From the NCBI GenBank assembly GCA_902806565.1, contig CADCXA010000025.1:1736001-1800000 (forward strand): a stretch of 64,000 nt of DNA, written 5' to 3'. Position numbers and translations under genes: made by a program. This DNA comes from Hypoxylon rubiginosum (lineage: Eukaryota; Ascomycota; Sordariomycetes; Xylariales; Hypoxylaceae). Position 1 is the stretch's first letter; the number at the start of each line of letters is the position of its first letter. Below the pieces are notes generated by a model. It was not told the DNA's origin and did not search any database. It saw only the letters and a list, made by a program, of their open reading frames with translations. This document shows positions 10,486-21,390 of the stretch, one piece after another.

Positions 10486-13400
10486 GCACCTCCACTACGC
10501 CGACCCAGAAGTCGTTGGCCGCCCAACAATCCCTCAACTCCCCAGCCGCCGCATCGCGACCGAGCCTCGATCGAGATGTCGGTCTTCAACCACCCGGCGC
10601 CTCTGCCAACAGTATTCGAAACATGTCTTCCTCTAGCGCCTCATACGCCCCAAGGGGCTCGTCCTTGAACCCTTCTCAGCAACCAGGCAGCTTCAGTTCC
10701 GACCTACGTAGCCAGATGATGCAGTCAAGAGCAGGCTCGCGAACCGATGTTTACATCCGGGACAAGCTGGATGAGGACGACGAGTCTATGACCGAGAATA
10801 CTCTTAATGCGCTAAAAGACTCTCTCACCCGCGAGATGAAGATCAGGGAGGGGAGCGAGAACATGTTGGAAGCTTTGAATGCTAAAAAGGCCAAGCAGAC
10901 CAAGGACCAGCGGCAGAGGGTAGAAGCCGAGCTCACAGCTTCGAATACGAGGATAAAAGAGCTAAAGCAGAGGATCACCGATGCGCAAAGGTCTAAACCG
11001 GTGCCCAGTACGCCAACGAGAGTCCGAAACGAAGGTCTGCTCCATAACGCCGCTATACGATCACCCCCAAGTGCATCCAGGAGCGGCGCCGGATCCGACA
11101 TTGACGAGCCCACAGAATCACCAACTTTTGCGCTTGCGGAGATATTACAAGCCCTAGAAGTGGACGGCATGCCACCGGAATATTACGTCGAACGCGCCAA
11201 CAACCTTGTGGATCTCTTTAAACGGTACCCTACGCTCAAGTACGACTTGGTATGGTCTGTTTTCGGAGATAAGATACAGGTCATGCTGCTCGGTGGTAGC
11301 AGGGAAGTCATTGCCGCCGGTTACCGAATGCTACGATACGCCATTTCCGACATTGCATCCCTCAAGAGAATACGCGAGCTGAATACGGATATTATGGTAG
11401 TTGTGTCCCTTGCCAAGGATCGCAAGGCCGATGTGGAACGCGAGCAGGCCCTCAAGTTCGTTCGTGCCTTTCTGGACGTAAAAAATGGAGTTCGCGAGGT
11501 GTCTAGGGCAGTGGTCAGGACTATCGCAGCAGTCGCTGAACAAGTGGAAGACCGGCTACGGCCAATATGCATCGAAACTCTTGCTGAAATCCTCCTGAGA
11601 GACCCTGCGTTGCTTGTTGCATCTGGCGGTATTGCGCCCCTGTCAGATGCACTCTCGGAAGGCTCATACAAATCACCCGAGTCGTTGACTTCGGTTCTCC
11701 TTTACCTGCTCGACGCGCCACATACCCGCAAGTATCTGCGTGCCGGGTATGAGTTAGAGGTTCTTTTTACAGCCTTCACCGATGTTTTATTCTCCGATGA
11801 AGGGGTTGTAAAGCAAAAATCCAGAGCAGTCGCTTCGGCATTGAAGAGCTGGTCCGGGCTCATGGCTTTGTCCATGTATAACTTCAGAACGATCCGGTCA
11901 CTGATTTCCAGCTTGATGTTGCCGAATCCTATAATCCGGGATACGATACTGGATCTGCTTTATTCTCTGCTTCGTATAAAGCCACCTGCATGGGCAACAT
12001 CGTACCTTGCCGGGCGGCGTTTGACAACATATGGACGAGTAACGACATTGAAAGGTTCAACGCCAAGCAAGGAAAAAGCTGTATATGACGACGATGGGGC
12101 AGAGCAGAATTTCGTGGAGCATTATACGGGATTGCTTTTAGCAATATTCATCAAGGCGGGAATGATGCCCAACCTACTCCAAGTCGCACAAGATACAGAT
12201 GACCCTATGTTGAAGCGGAAAACTACTTTATTAATTGGTGAAACACTTAAACTGGCCAGCAGAATTCTTCCACCTTCTTGGAGCAGCGAACTTCAGCTGC
12301 TGCCGGAGCTCTTCGCAGCTGCCTCCCAGTTCGAAAACGAGGCGCACTTCAACGCGACTGGAATTGTCTACCAAATCAGCAGCGTAAGCCGGACGCTTCA
12401 TCGGTCATCCTCAGCCGGTTACAATGCAGGCTATCTCCCTTCTAGTAGCATGCTGGAGAATATGGGCCACCAAGAAGAAACGCCCAAGGCTAACGCTATG
12501 GTTAACACTGACGATGCCACGTTTCGTCAACTGTTGATCGATTCCGGAGTTCTCGGTCATTCCAATCCTTCCAAATGGAATTGGGACGTCATTCTCAGGA
12601 TAATCGAAGGCCCGCTAATGAACGGCAAACGAGTAGAGGAGGCTATCAAGGCGTCAAAGTTTGCAAAAAGGCTCGTGGGCTTCTATCGACCTTTCAAGTA
12701 TAAGTTTTCCGAGATCAAGAATACGCGGAATACACAGAAGTATGTCAGGGTCGGGTGTGCCCTGATGCGCACGCTTCTGCAGACGGCCGAGGGGTTCAAA
12801 TACCTCGCAGATCATAAGCTAGTGAGACAGCTTGCCGAATGCTTGGCTCAGTGTGATCCAGTAAGATACCTCTCATCTTGACATCTCTGTAGGCGCATAC
12901 TTACTGTTTTTCGCAGACTAGCGGCCTAACCGCGCAATATCCTATGTTCTCTAAAGATCGTCTCATCGATACGTTGTGTGGGGGCTATTTTCCCATGCTT
13001 GGTGCCTTGAGTAGCGACCCAAAGGGGTTGCTGATGCTCGAGAGATGGCGGATTTTCAACATGATGTACCACATCATCGATTTCAAGCAAAGGCCGGATC
13101 TCATCAATCTGCTTCTCGCCAATCTTGATTACAGCCTCATGGGGCACCCGCGTGTGCTCTTATCAAAAGCTTTGACAGCCGGAACAAAAGATATGCGGAT
13201 ACACGCCACCAACGCGCTTCGAAAATATGCAACGAGACAACGAGTTATGCCGTCAGGCCAGATCATCTCGGACTCCAAGTGGGCTATTCAGCTGCTTGTC
13301 ACACAGCTTTACGATCCAGAAGTTGAAGTCTGTGCTACGGCTGTCAAAATTCTTGAAAAGGCCTGTAACAGCAAAGCTCTGCTGGAATACATCGTTGAGT

Positions 13401-14536
13401 GTCGTCCGGCGTTGGATCATCTAGGCGAGATAGGTGCTCCCCTGTTACTCCGATTCCTTTCCACTTCCATCGGTTATCATTATCTAGATGGTCTGGACTA
13501 CATTAGTAATGAGATGGATGACTGGTTTCTCGGCCGGAATGATAACTACGTCGGTCTCGTTGAGGCGAGCTTGGCACGTTCTTTCCTCGACACCCAAGAA
13601 GACCAACCACACCGCCTAAGCATCTACGAGGAAGACTTGGACACATACCAAGATAACCACGTACCGCCTCACTTCTACCGTGAGTTATCGCGCACAAAGG
13701 AGGGCTGCAGGCTTTTAGAGGAGAAGGGCCACTTTGAAGAGTTCGCCTCTACTATCAGGGAATACGGAATGCAGTCGGAGGATCACGAACTCATAACTAA
13801 GGTGAAAGGTGCCCTGTGGGCAGTGGGAAATGTCGGCTCTATGGAACTTGGAGCTCCGTTTCTAGAATCAACCGATGTTGTAGAGCACATCGTCAAGATT
13901 GCCGAATCCCACGACGTAATGAGCCTCCGAGGTACGGCATTTTTCGTGCTAGGTCTGATATCGAGATCTACGCACGGATTGGAGATCCTTTCTGAGCATG
14001 GCTGGGAATCCAATACCACACCACTCGGGGTGTCTTTGGGGCTCTGCGTACCTTCGAACCTTTCCAAATTCTTTTCGTTTCAGTCCTGGAAGCACGAACT
14101 CCCTGCTGCTATCACTCTCCCGGATACCCAGAAAACGATATTGGAACCAGCGCTCGCAGATATTCAAGAGGAGGACGAAACAAACCAACGCATATTGGAG
14201 TTAGCAACCGAACTAGGAAACATGGTCCTTTATAAGAAGGCCAAGGTTGAGCTATTTCAGCTGCGACAAAAGAAGACGGCAGGATTCCGGCAACCTGCGC
14301 TATTCCGAAAGATCCTGGCGTTGTTCGAGTGTCATCATTACCGACTGCCGGATCGACACTTAGTCATAGAACTCTTCGACAAGAGTGTCTTACGGCACAT
14401 CGTCTACGGCGAAGAGAGTAGTGACGAGTCTCTAAGTAGTTCGGACGACGAGCAAAGAACCGAACGCCAGAGGAGCATCAGCGACCCCGCCGATCTGGAG
14501 AAGCCTACAACAAAGGTTTACAAGGGGTCGATATAA
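10479..14536 (+). CDS. tsc11: TORC2 subunit Tsc11/Rictor (Pianissimo/Ste20 family)
   Basis: Scaffold subunit of target-of-rapamycin complex 2, which regulates actin, AGC kinases and membrane homeostasis. Exons 10479-12860 and 12917-14536, intron 12861-12916 (GTAAGA..GCAG), 1333 aa. The start at 10479 has a strong context (GCCACCATGC). The N terminus is Ser-rich and disordered, followed by a basic coiled coil resembling an HR1 repeat (about residues 116-170), helical-repeat Rictor N and middle domains (TFALAEILQALEVDGMPPEY onward), and a C-terminal Rictor V-type segment with VLGLISRSTHGLEILSEHGW. The splice restores LAQCDPTSGLTAQYPMFSKD. The tail contains a phosphorylatable acidic Ser stretch (EESSDESLSSSDDEQ). 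The 3' neighbour rrp5 is convergent. Confidence 0.94.
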
Positions 14537-15394
14537 CTACTTAAAACTATTGAGAGAGGAGACGAGTAGAGGGGTTGGACACGGCGAATTCATAACGCAA
14601 CGATCAACTTGTAACAGTATAAACGTGACATGAATCTCGAGCATCGTTCACTGCACTGCATAAAGGGGGGAGAAGGGGATGGGGGGCCTTGCATATCATG
14701 CTCTCGGTTTGAGCCTATGGGGTTGGTTGGTTGACTGGCTGGCTGGCTATAGCAAGAACCAATACCCATCGACGTTTTACGATCTGTATGTACTATTACT
14801 ACCTACCCAGGTGCTCTCCCTTTTTGCCTTTCTTTTGACATCGGCTTCGGGGCTTGGGCGGCGGAGGTTTTTTTTTTTTATAACCAAGGCTTACGATTGC
14901 TACCGGCATTGGTTGAGAAGGGGGAAGGGGAGTAAAGGGGTTCTTTCCCTATTTCCGGCGTTCCCTAAACACAACTGGGGCGGGTTTTTTGGGTCCCGTA
15001 AAAGGGGGGCCGAAGGAGGAAAGGGGCGGAATACTAAAAGCATCTCTGTTCGAAAAGAGTCGAATGCCGGGGAAAAAATAAAATAGAAGACACCGTCTTG
15101 AATCGTAAAGTCTACCTACCTGTCAATGCTACGTGAAGTCCCTTCGGGTGTACTACGTGACAATAGTCACATCTTTGCTGTAGCAGTAAATTCATTACCA
15201 ATGTTATTCTCCGAGTAAACTTTTGACACGCCCGGCCTATATCTATAGACTACCTGTGCAACCCAGGAGAACATACCAAATCTTAGGAGGAATATGTATA
15301 GGAAGCGAGGATTAAGAAACACCTGCGTAGGATTCTCAAAAGAAACTGAGGGTATCAAATCGTTGTTACCTCCTTCTCTCCCTCCTTCACCCGC
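14537..15394. other. Convergent 3' intergenic region (tsc11 and rrp5)
   Basis: 858 bp between two stop codons, with runs of G and T (for example around 14866-14880 and 14990-15010). A 135-codon open frame at 14679-15086 looks like translated low-complexity sequence and has no recognisable domain. The region should hold both 3' UTRs. Confidence 0.55.
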
Positions 15395-18300
15395 TTAGTC
15401 GTCGTCCTCATCCTCATCATCCAGGTCCTCCCCCTTCGACGACTTCGCCTCGGCCCTAGCCCTCACCCACTCGGCGGCCCTGGCGCTGACCCTGTCCCTG
15501 GACTTGGCGTCGCCGTTCTTCTCCTCCCAGTCGGCCCAGCGCTTGAACCACTTCTTGGCGGCCCTGGCCTTGAGGCCTTTCACCTTGGCGGCGCGCTCGA
15601 AGACGTCGCGGACGGCCGTCTTGTCGGCGCCGGCGCCGGCCGCGTCCTCGTGGTCCAGCAGCTGGTTCCACAGGTCGAAGCGCTTCGGAAACGTCGCCAG
15701 CAGGCCCTCGAACATGGTCCGGCCCAGCTCCGGGTTCCGGTGCGGCGAGTTGAACTCGAGCGCCGCGAACTTGGTCATCAGCGCGAACCGCGCGTGGTTC
15801 GGCAGCGCCTGCGTCGCGCGCGGCAGCAGGGCCCGGGCTTTCTCCGGCTGGTTCCGGACCGCGTGCAGCCAGTGCGCGTAGTTGTACCAGACCTCGGGCG
15901 AGGTGGCGCCGAACTTCTTGACGAGGGTTTGGAAGAGTTCATCCGCTTTCTGCATGATTGTTAGCTCTACTCTATACTACGAGTGATAGGGCATATTCGC
16001 TTAGGTAGCTTACTGTAGCCTGGTCCTCTTGGACGTAGATGCTGGCTAAACGCTGATAAACCTCTTGCTGGTCGTTGACCTGGCAAGCACGCCTGAAGAC
16101 CTCGTCGACGCTATCTTTGTTTCCGAATCGAACCTCGAGGTTAAGATAGGCGATCCAGGCATTAAGCTTTTCCGTTTCTTCGGTGCTGCTGATGGTCGTA
16201 ACGGCGCGCTCGGCTACTTCGCGGGCTTTGGTGAGCTCGCTAACTTGCATCTGGTGGGCCATGTACTCGATCCATAACGCAGAAGAATTGGGTTGGCGAT
16301 TGAGAAGCTGTTCGTAGTCAACGGCCGTCTTCGGGCCAAATGCATCCAGATCGCCGCTCTTGTCCACTTCGATCTGCGGCTTTCGCCGCTTCTTCTTCTT
16401 CTGTGCTGCGCTTGAATCCTCTGCGTCACCATCCATCTCGTCGGCCTTGTCAAGAGCGTTGGTAGACCAGTCAAACCCTCCAGCGTCAAGAGGAGCGATG
16501 TCGTCGTTCTCACCATCCTTCATCTCGGTATCCTCATTCTCGCTGTCTTCCTCTGAAGAAGCATTATCGGTTCCTCTAATGATTAGGCGGGCGCCAGCAT
16601 CCTCCATCTCATCGTCGTCATCATCGTCGTCGTCTCCATTGACGTCGCCTAAAAGTGTCGCACCCGCTTCATCCCCATCTTCGTCACTGTCGTCAACGTC
16701 CATGTCTTCGAAGTATGACGGCTTCAGGCCAAAGTTAATTCGCTTCTTCTGCTTATTCAGCTTCAGGATGATAGCCTTGACCATATCACCCTCACTAAAG
16801 AGCTTTCGTGCATCTTCCACGGGCTTCTCCGCCATCTCACTGCGATGACACAATCCGCTGACGTTCACAGAGCCTTCAATGACGATAAATGCACCGAACT
16901 CTTCAACTTTTCGGACCTTTCCTGTGACTACCTGCCCTTCGCGAAGGTCCTGGTAGTTGATGAGCGGAACGTAGTCTTTGTCGACGACGGAAGCTTTGAG
17001 GCTCATCTGTACGTGGCCTACGGCCTGGTCTACTGAGATTATTCGGCCCTTAACAAGTTGGTCGACCTGGTATTCGTCTTTCCATTCCTTGAGAAATTTA
17101 TCCGAAAGATCGGAAATTTTTACCATTGCCGTGATATTCCCACCGAGGTTCACAAAAAGACCCTTTTCAGAGACGTTCTTTACGAAGCCTCGAATCACGT
17201 CTCCTACGTTGACTTGGGATACTTTAGAGATCTCGCGGTCCTTGACAGGTAGAGAAGAATTTAACACCCTTGAAGGACGAGTTGATAATCGGATCTTTTT
17301 GTTGTTCTTGTCGACTTCGACAACTGAAACCCTGACAACATCGTTCTTGCTGTGAGACATTGTGTTCGCTTCATTATAATCGTCGCCAAGGTCGATTAGA
17401 TGTATGGGACCAGAAACAATGTCACTCAGTTGCACGACAATCTGTCGCTCGTTGATTTTCGTAATTCGAGTAGGGAGAACCATGTTCTGCTTAACACTTT
17501 CCCAAGTAATATTTGTTAAAGTGCTAGAAGAGCGCGCCGAGAGGTCAAGGCGGCCTTCGGCTGGATTTACCGCAAGGACGCGCACTCGCAACGCCGACCC
17601 AACTGGGAAGCTCGACGCAAGATTATCGAGTTGAGAGACATCATCAGATATTTCTAGGGAACTGATTCTGCCTCGAACATTTGGCGACAGGGTCACCCAA
17701 AGAGAGCTCTTCTCGACATTGTTGACAAAGCCTAGATGTGTAGAACCAGACTCTAGCTTATCGTACGATAGAACCTGTGGAGCTTCTGCCTTCACGTCGC
17801 TGGGTTTCGCGGACAGCTCTAGGACTGAATGGAACGACTTGTGCGTTATGGGTAAGAAACGATGGTTTCTGGCATCGTGGACGCCTAAAACTCGGACCTT
17901 GATTGTCGTATTAGGCCGGAAAGAGCTTAACGGTGACTTCGGATTTGAAATTTTATCCCAAGTATCGAAAACTTGAGAGACATCTACGCGTCCTTGGACG
18001 TTGTCGGAAAGCTTGACGTTGAGCTGCGTACTCTTGACTGATACGATCTTGGCCTTAGTGATTTTGCCTACGAATATGTCATCCGCCGATGTAATCGTCT
18101 CATCCACCGGGTTTTCAATCTTCTGTGTCGTGGTAGTGGGAGCGTTGTTTTTCGAGCCTTTGTCTTCCTCAAACGTAGAGGACGCAACAACGATCCTGCT
18201 ATGATCTCTGTCGATGGAATCAATCTTGACAAGAATTGGTTGGTATTTTTCAAGTCCAAAGTCGGTCTTCTTCTGGTCTTCTTGAGGCAACTTCGATTTT

Positions 18301-20885
18301 GGAAGCAGGGCGGTGAGCTGGCCGCAGAACTGGATAAAGGCTGCCGTAACGGTGATATTTCTTACGAAACCTTGTCGAAGCTCACCGACTTTAGCATCCT
18401 CTATCGATGTAAGGAGCTTGCCTCCTTGGCTTGCTTTGATGAAGCTGGGTTTCCTTGACAATGCAAGATACCGACGACCTTCGTTCTTGTCCAGGACCAC
18501 GAGGTCGCTGAGAGTTTGCCCAACGTAAATCTGTTTCAAAGCAGATTGACGTTTACTGGACCGATCAGTAAGATGCCACACCGACAACATGGCTCTTAAT
18601 GAACTGCCGACTAATTCAACGAAAACGTCATCTTCGGTCTTCTGGGTGACTTTGGCAGAGACAATATCTCCGAGCTTGAGCGCCTTAAGCGCATTCTGTT
18701 TGTCGAGACCGAAAGCAGATGGATCTTTACAGGAAACAAAAAGTTTTTGCGCCTCGGCATCGAAGTTTAGGACGTGAACACTAACGACCTGGCCAACTCG
18801 GAAATGCTCCTTAGGATCCTTGATGTACGCCTCGCTCATTTCCGAAACTGGCAAAAAGCCTCTTAAGGTGCCATAGAATTGCACGATTGCGCCGTTGGGA
18901 AGGATTTTGATGATCGTACCCGGAATCTGCATACCTACAGTGATTTCTTCAAAGGATTTCAGGGGAATTGCCTCGGAGTTTACGAGGGTCTTTTTTAGGG
19001 TGAGCTTAACTTGTCGCTTTACAAGGTCGGTGGAAAGCACTCGCGCCTTGACCTTGAGGCCCTCTCGGAATTTCTTCTCTGGATGCTGTAGCCGAACATC
19101 TGCCAAATGCATTTCTGGCACAAATCCGACGATGCCCTCTGCAAGTTTGACAAGTAAACCACTAACACCCTCTTGGTTCACCATCAACTTTTCGATTTCT
19201 CCACTGACGACCTGACCAATGGGAATGTCTTCAATCCTTAAGAACGGTTGTTCTAGGATGTGCTTCTCGAATGATAAGTGGAACATACCATCGATAGCAT
19301 TGTAACCAACAACCCGGCCACGGTGTACAGATTCCAATTTGAAAGGGCCAGAAGACTCGGAAAGCATATCGACCTTGCCGTCTTTGACTCGGGAAATATG
19401 CACAAACCCAGCCACTCCCTCAACACCCACATCAACGAATAGACCGAACTCTGGATCGACTTTGGTGACAGTACATTGCTCCACCGCTGATGATACGGGG
19501 AGAGCCTCTGTAGGTAGCTTGCTCGAAGAGGTTTGCTTCGATTGTAAGAAAACCACGTGGTCTAGCAAAGAAATCCCGAGTTTGGGATCCTTGGCTGCCG
19601 GAAAGTTGCATATCACACGAGCTTTATACTTCTTCGCAACTTTGTACTTAGATTCCAAATCTAACGCTTCGGGGCCAAGGCCAGAATGGACCAGATCAGC
19701 TGTGACATCTAACAATCCCATGACCTTGCCTATAATTCCACGGTTGGTGACTTCGGTCACCATAAATTCCACCGCGGAACCAGGCAAGAATGTGTTGATC
19801 GTTGTTGCTTCTGAGGCAAAGTTCTGGGCTTTCCCAATCTTCTTCGGGAGTGTGGTCAACTGAGCGACCTTTCCATTGGCACTCTTCCCTGTTACGAGAC
19901 ACAGGAAAACATTTCCAGTCTGTAACTGGGAATCGGTAGTGTCTTCGGCTAGCTCCTTCCGAGGCAGAAATCCTCGAAGATCCGAATCAGAGAGTCCAAA
20001 CTCCATGACAAGCCCATGATCTTCAACACTGGTGACTGTTGCCATGACTGTACAATTCGTAACGACATCTTGGCTGGACAAGCCCGTGTTGGCGAGATCT
20101 GGACGCAACGATAGTTCGATGTGTTTCCTGGGCTTGGTAGTAGCGGCAATTGACTCGTCGATAGTTGACGAGACATAGGCGCGGAGATACTGGCCGATCT
20201 TGAATAGGCTCTTCAGATCAATATCATCTTTATCGTCATCCTCTTCATCGTCGTCTTCGTCAGCTGCCTCGGCTGCTATCTTCTCATTCAGGGCGTCAGA
20301 GATGGCGGTAACTGGCACATGACCAGAAAGATTATTTGGTAGAGCAAGGACTAATCCGAGAGGGTTGACTTCGGTGACCTGTCCGAGGACTAGAGAGCCT
20401 TTGACCAGACGCTGGCACAGGTGTTAGTAGTGAATTTAAAGAGGACTTGATCTAGATTTGCGACTAACCTTGAAGTTGAGAGACTGAATCTTTGCGCCAT
20501 CCTCGTCCTGCTGAACTTTTCCAGATTTCCTATCCTTCGATGCCTTCGGTTTTTTTTGCTTCTTGGAAGTTCGGTCTGACTTTTTTACATTCTGTCCGGA
20601 CTCTTGCTCGAAGAGAACATCCTGCTTCGCCTGGATTGAAATCTGCTTATGCTCGAGGGGAGTGAGCACGCTACCACCTCCTCGAGGAAACAAGGGCTCT
20701 TCCTCCTTCAAGCGAGAGACGGTGGAAGTGCTGGCTGGCTTCGAATCGGCGCTTCGCTTTTCATCGCTCTTGGTCGAAGTTTTATCGGACTTGGATCGTT
20801 TCGACGGACGCGAGTCGCCTTGAGTTTTCGGCGCTTTCAAAGCTGATGATGCCCCTGGGGCATCTTTTCTTTTTAAAGAACTCAT
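15395..20885 (-). CDS. rrp5: rRNA biogenesis protein Rrp5
   Basis: Large nucleolar RNA-binding protein needed for early cleavages of pre-rRNA on both subunit pathways. Exons 20885-20469, 20411-16014 and 15949-15395, with introns of 57 and 64 bp (GTTAGT..CCAG; GTAAGC..GCAG), 1789 aa. Residues 1-139 are Lys/Ser-rich and disordered. They are followed by an array of S1 RNA-binding domains, recognisable in blocks such as FVHISRVKDGKVDML, IIKILPNGAIVQFYGTLRGF and VRKVEEFGAFIVIEGSVNVS. An Asp/Glu-rich linker (DDDDDDDDEMEDA) comes next, then HAT/TPR-like helical repeats (SSALWIEYMAHQMQV, VWYNYAHWLHAVRNQPEKAR). The C-terminal tail is acidic. The last exon is far more GC-rich at third codon positions than the rest. 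Confidence 0.95.
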
Positions 20886-21337
20886 ACTTTCATAGTAGAG
20901 CGCTGCTGTGGTTTTGTGCGCCTTGGCAGAAAGTCTCCAAGCTGCTTGAAGATTTTATTGACGATTCCAATTGGGACTTTGCTTCAACAACTTTTTTTTT
21001 CTTTCGATGGTCAGTTATCGATAAGTATTGATATGATAATCGGTACAACGGCGCCTTAGAAGTGCATTATAGAGGGGCACAGTGGGTCTCTCCACCCCTT
21101 AGTTTCCCCACGTGGTGGGTACCTCTTTTATCTACAGGGGTGTCTAACTGTCCCACGCCCGCTAGGCTGCTAGGTTACAGCTCAGGATCTGTCGCTCCCG
21201 AGGCTCACGTAGGTACCTCGATTATTACGGAACTTGTTAGGAAGTTATCTATGATGCAGTGATCACCTTGGACATTTACATTTAGCAACAGATTATTCCA
21301 TCGGGCTTAAAAGCTCGGTTTTGGATAATGAACCATC
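20886..21337. promoter_or_regulatory. Divergent promoter region between rrp5 and the hydrolase gene
   Basis: This 452-bp spacer separates two divergent start codons. It contains a T tract (about 20991-21002) immediately followed by TTATCGATAAG at 21015-21025, the same palindromic core seen between ccs1 and mrpl23. Promoter role is inferred from layout. Confidence 0.55.
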
Positions 21338-21390
21338 ATGAGCCCCCGAAAGCGTGCAAAACCGAATCCCTCTATCGACAACAAGAGTAA
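21328..21390 (+). promoter_or_regulatory. Upstream ORF overlapping the hydrolase start
   Basis: An ATG at 21328, ten bases before the assigned start, opens a 20-codon frame (MNHHEPPKACK...) ending TAA at 21388-21390, out of frame with the main coding sequence. If transcribed, it would compete for scanning ribosomes. Transcript start is unknown. Confidence 0.35.
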
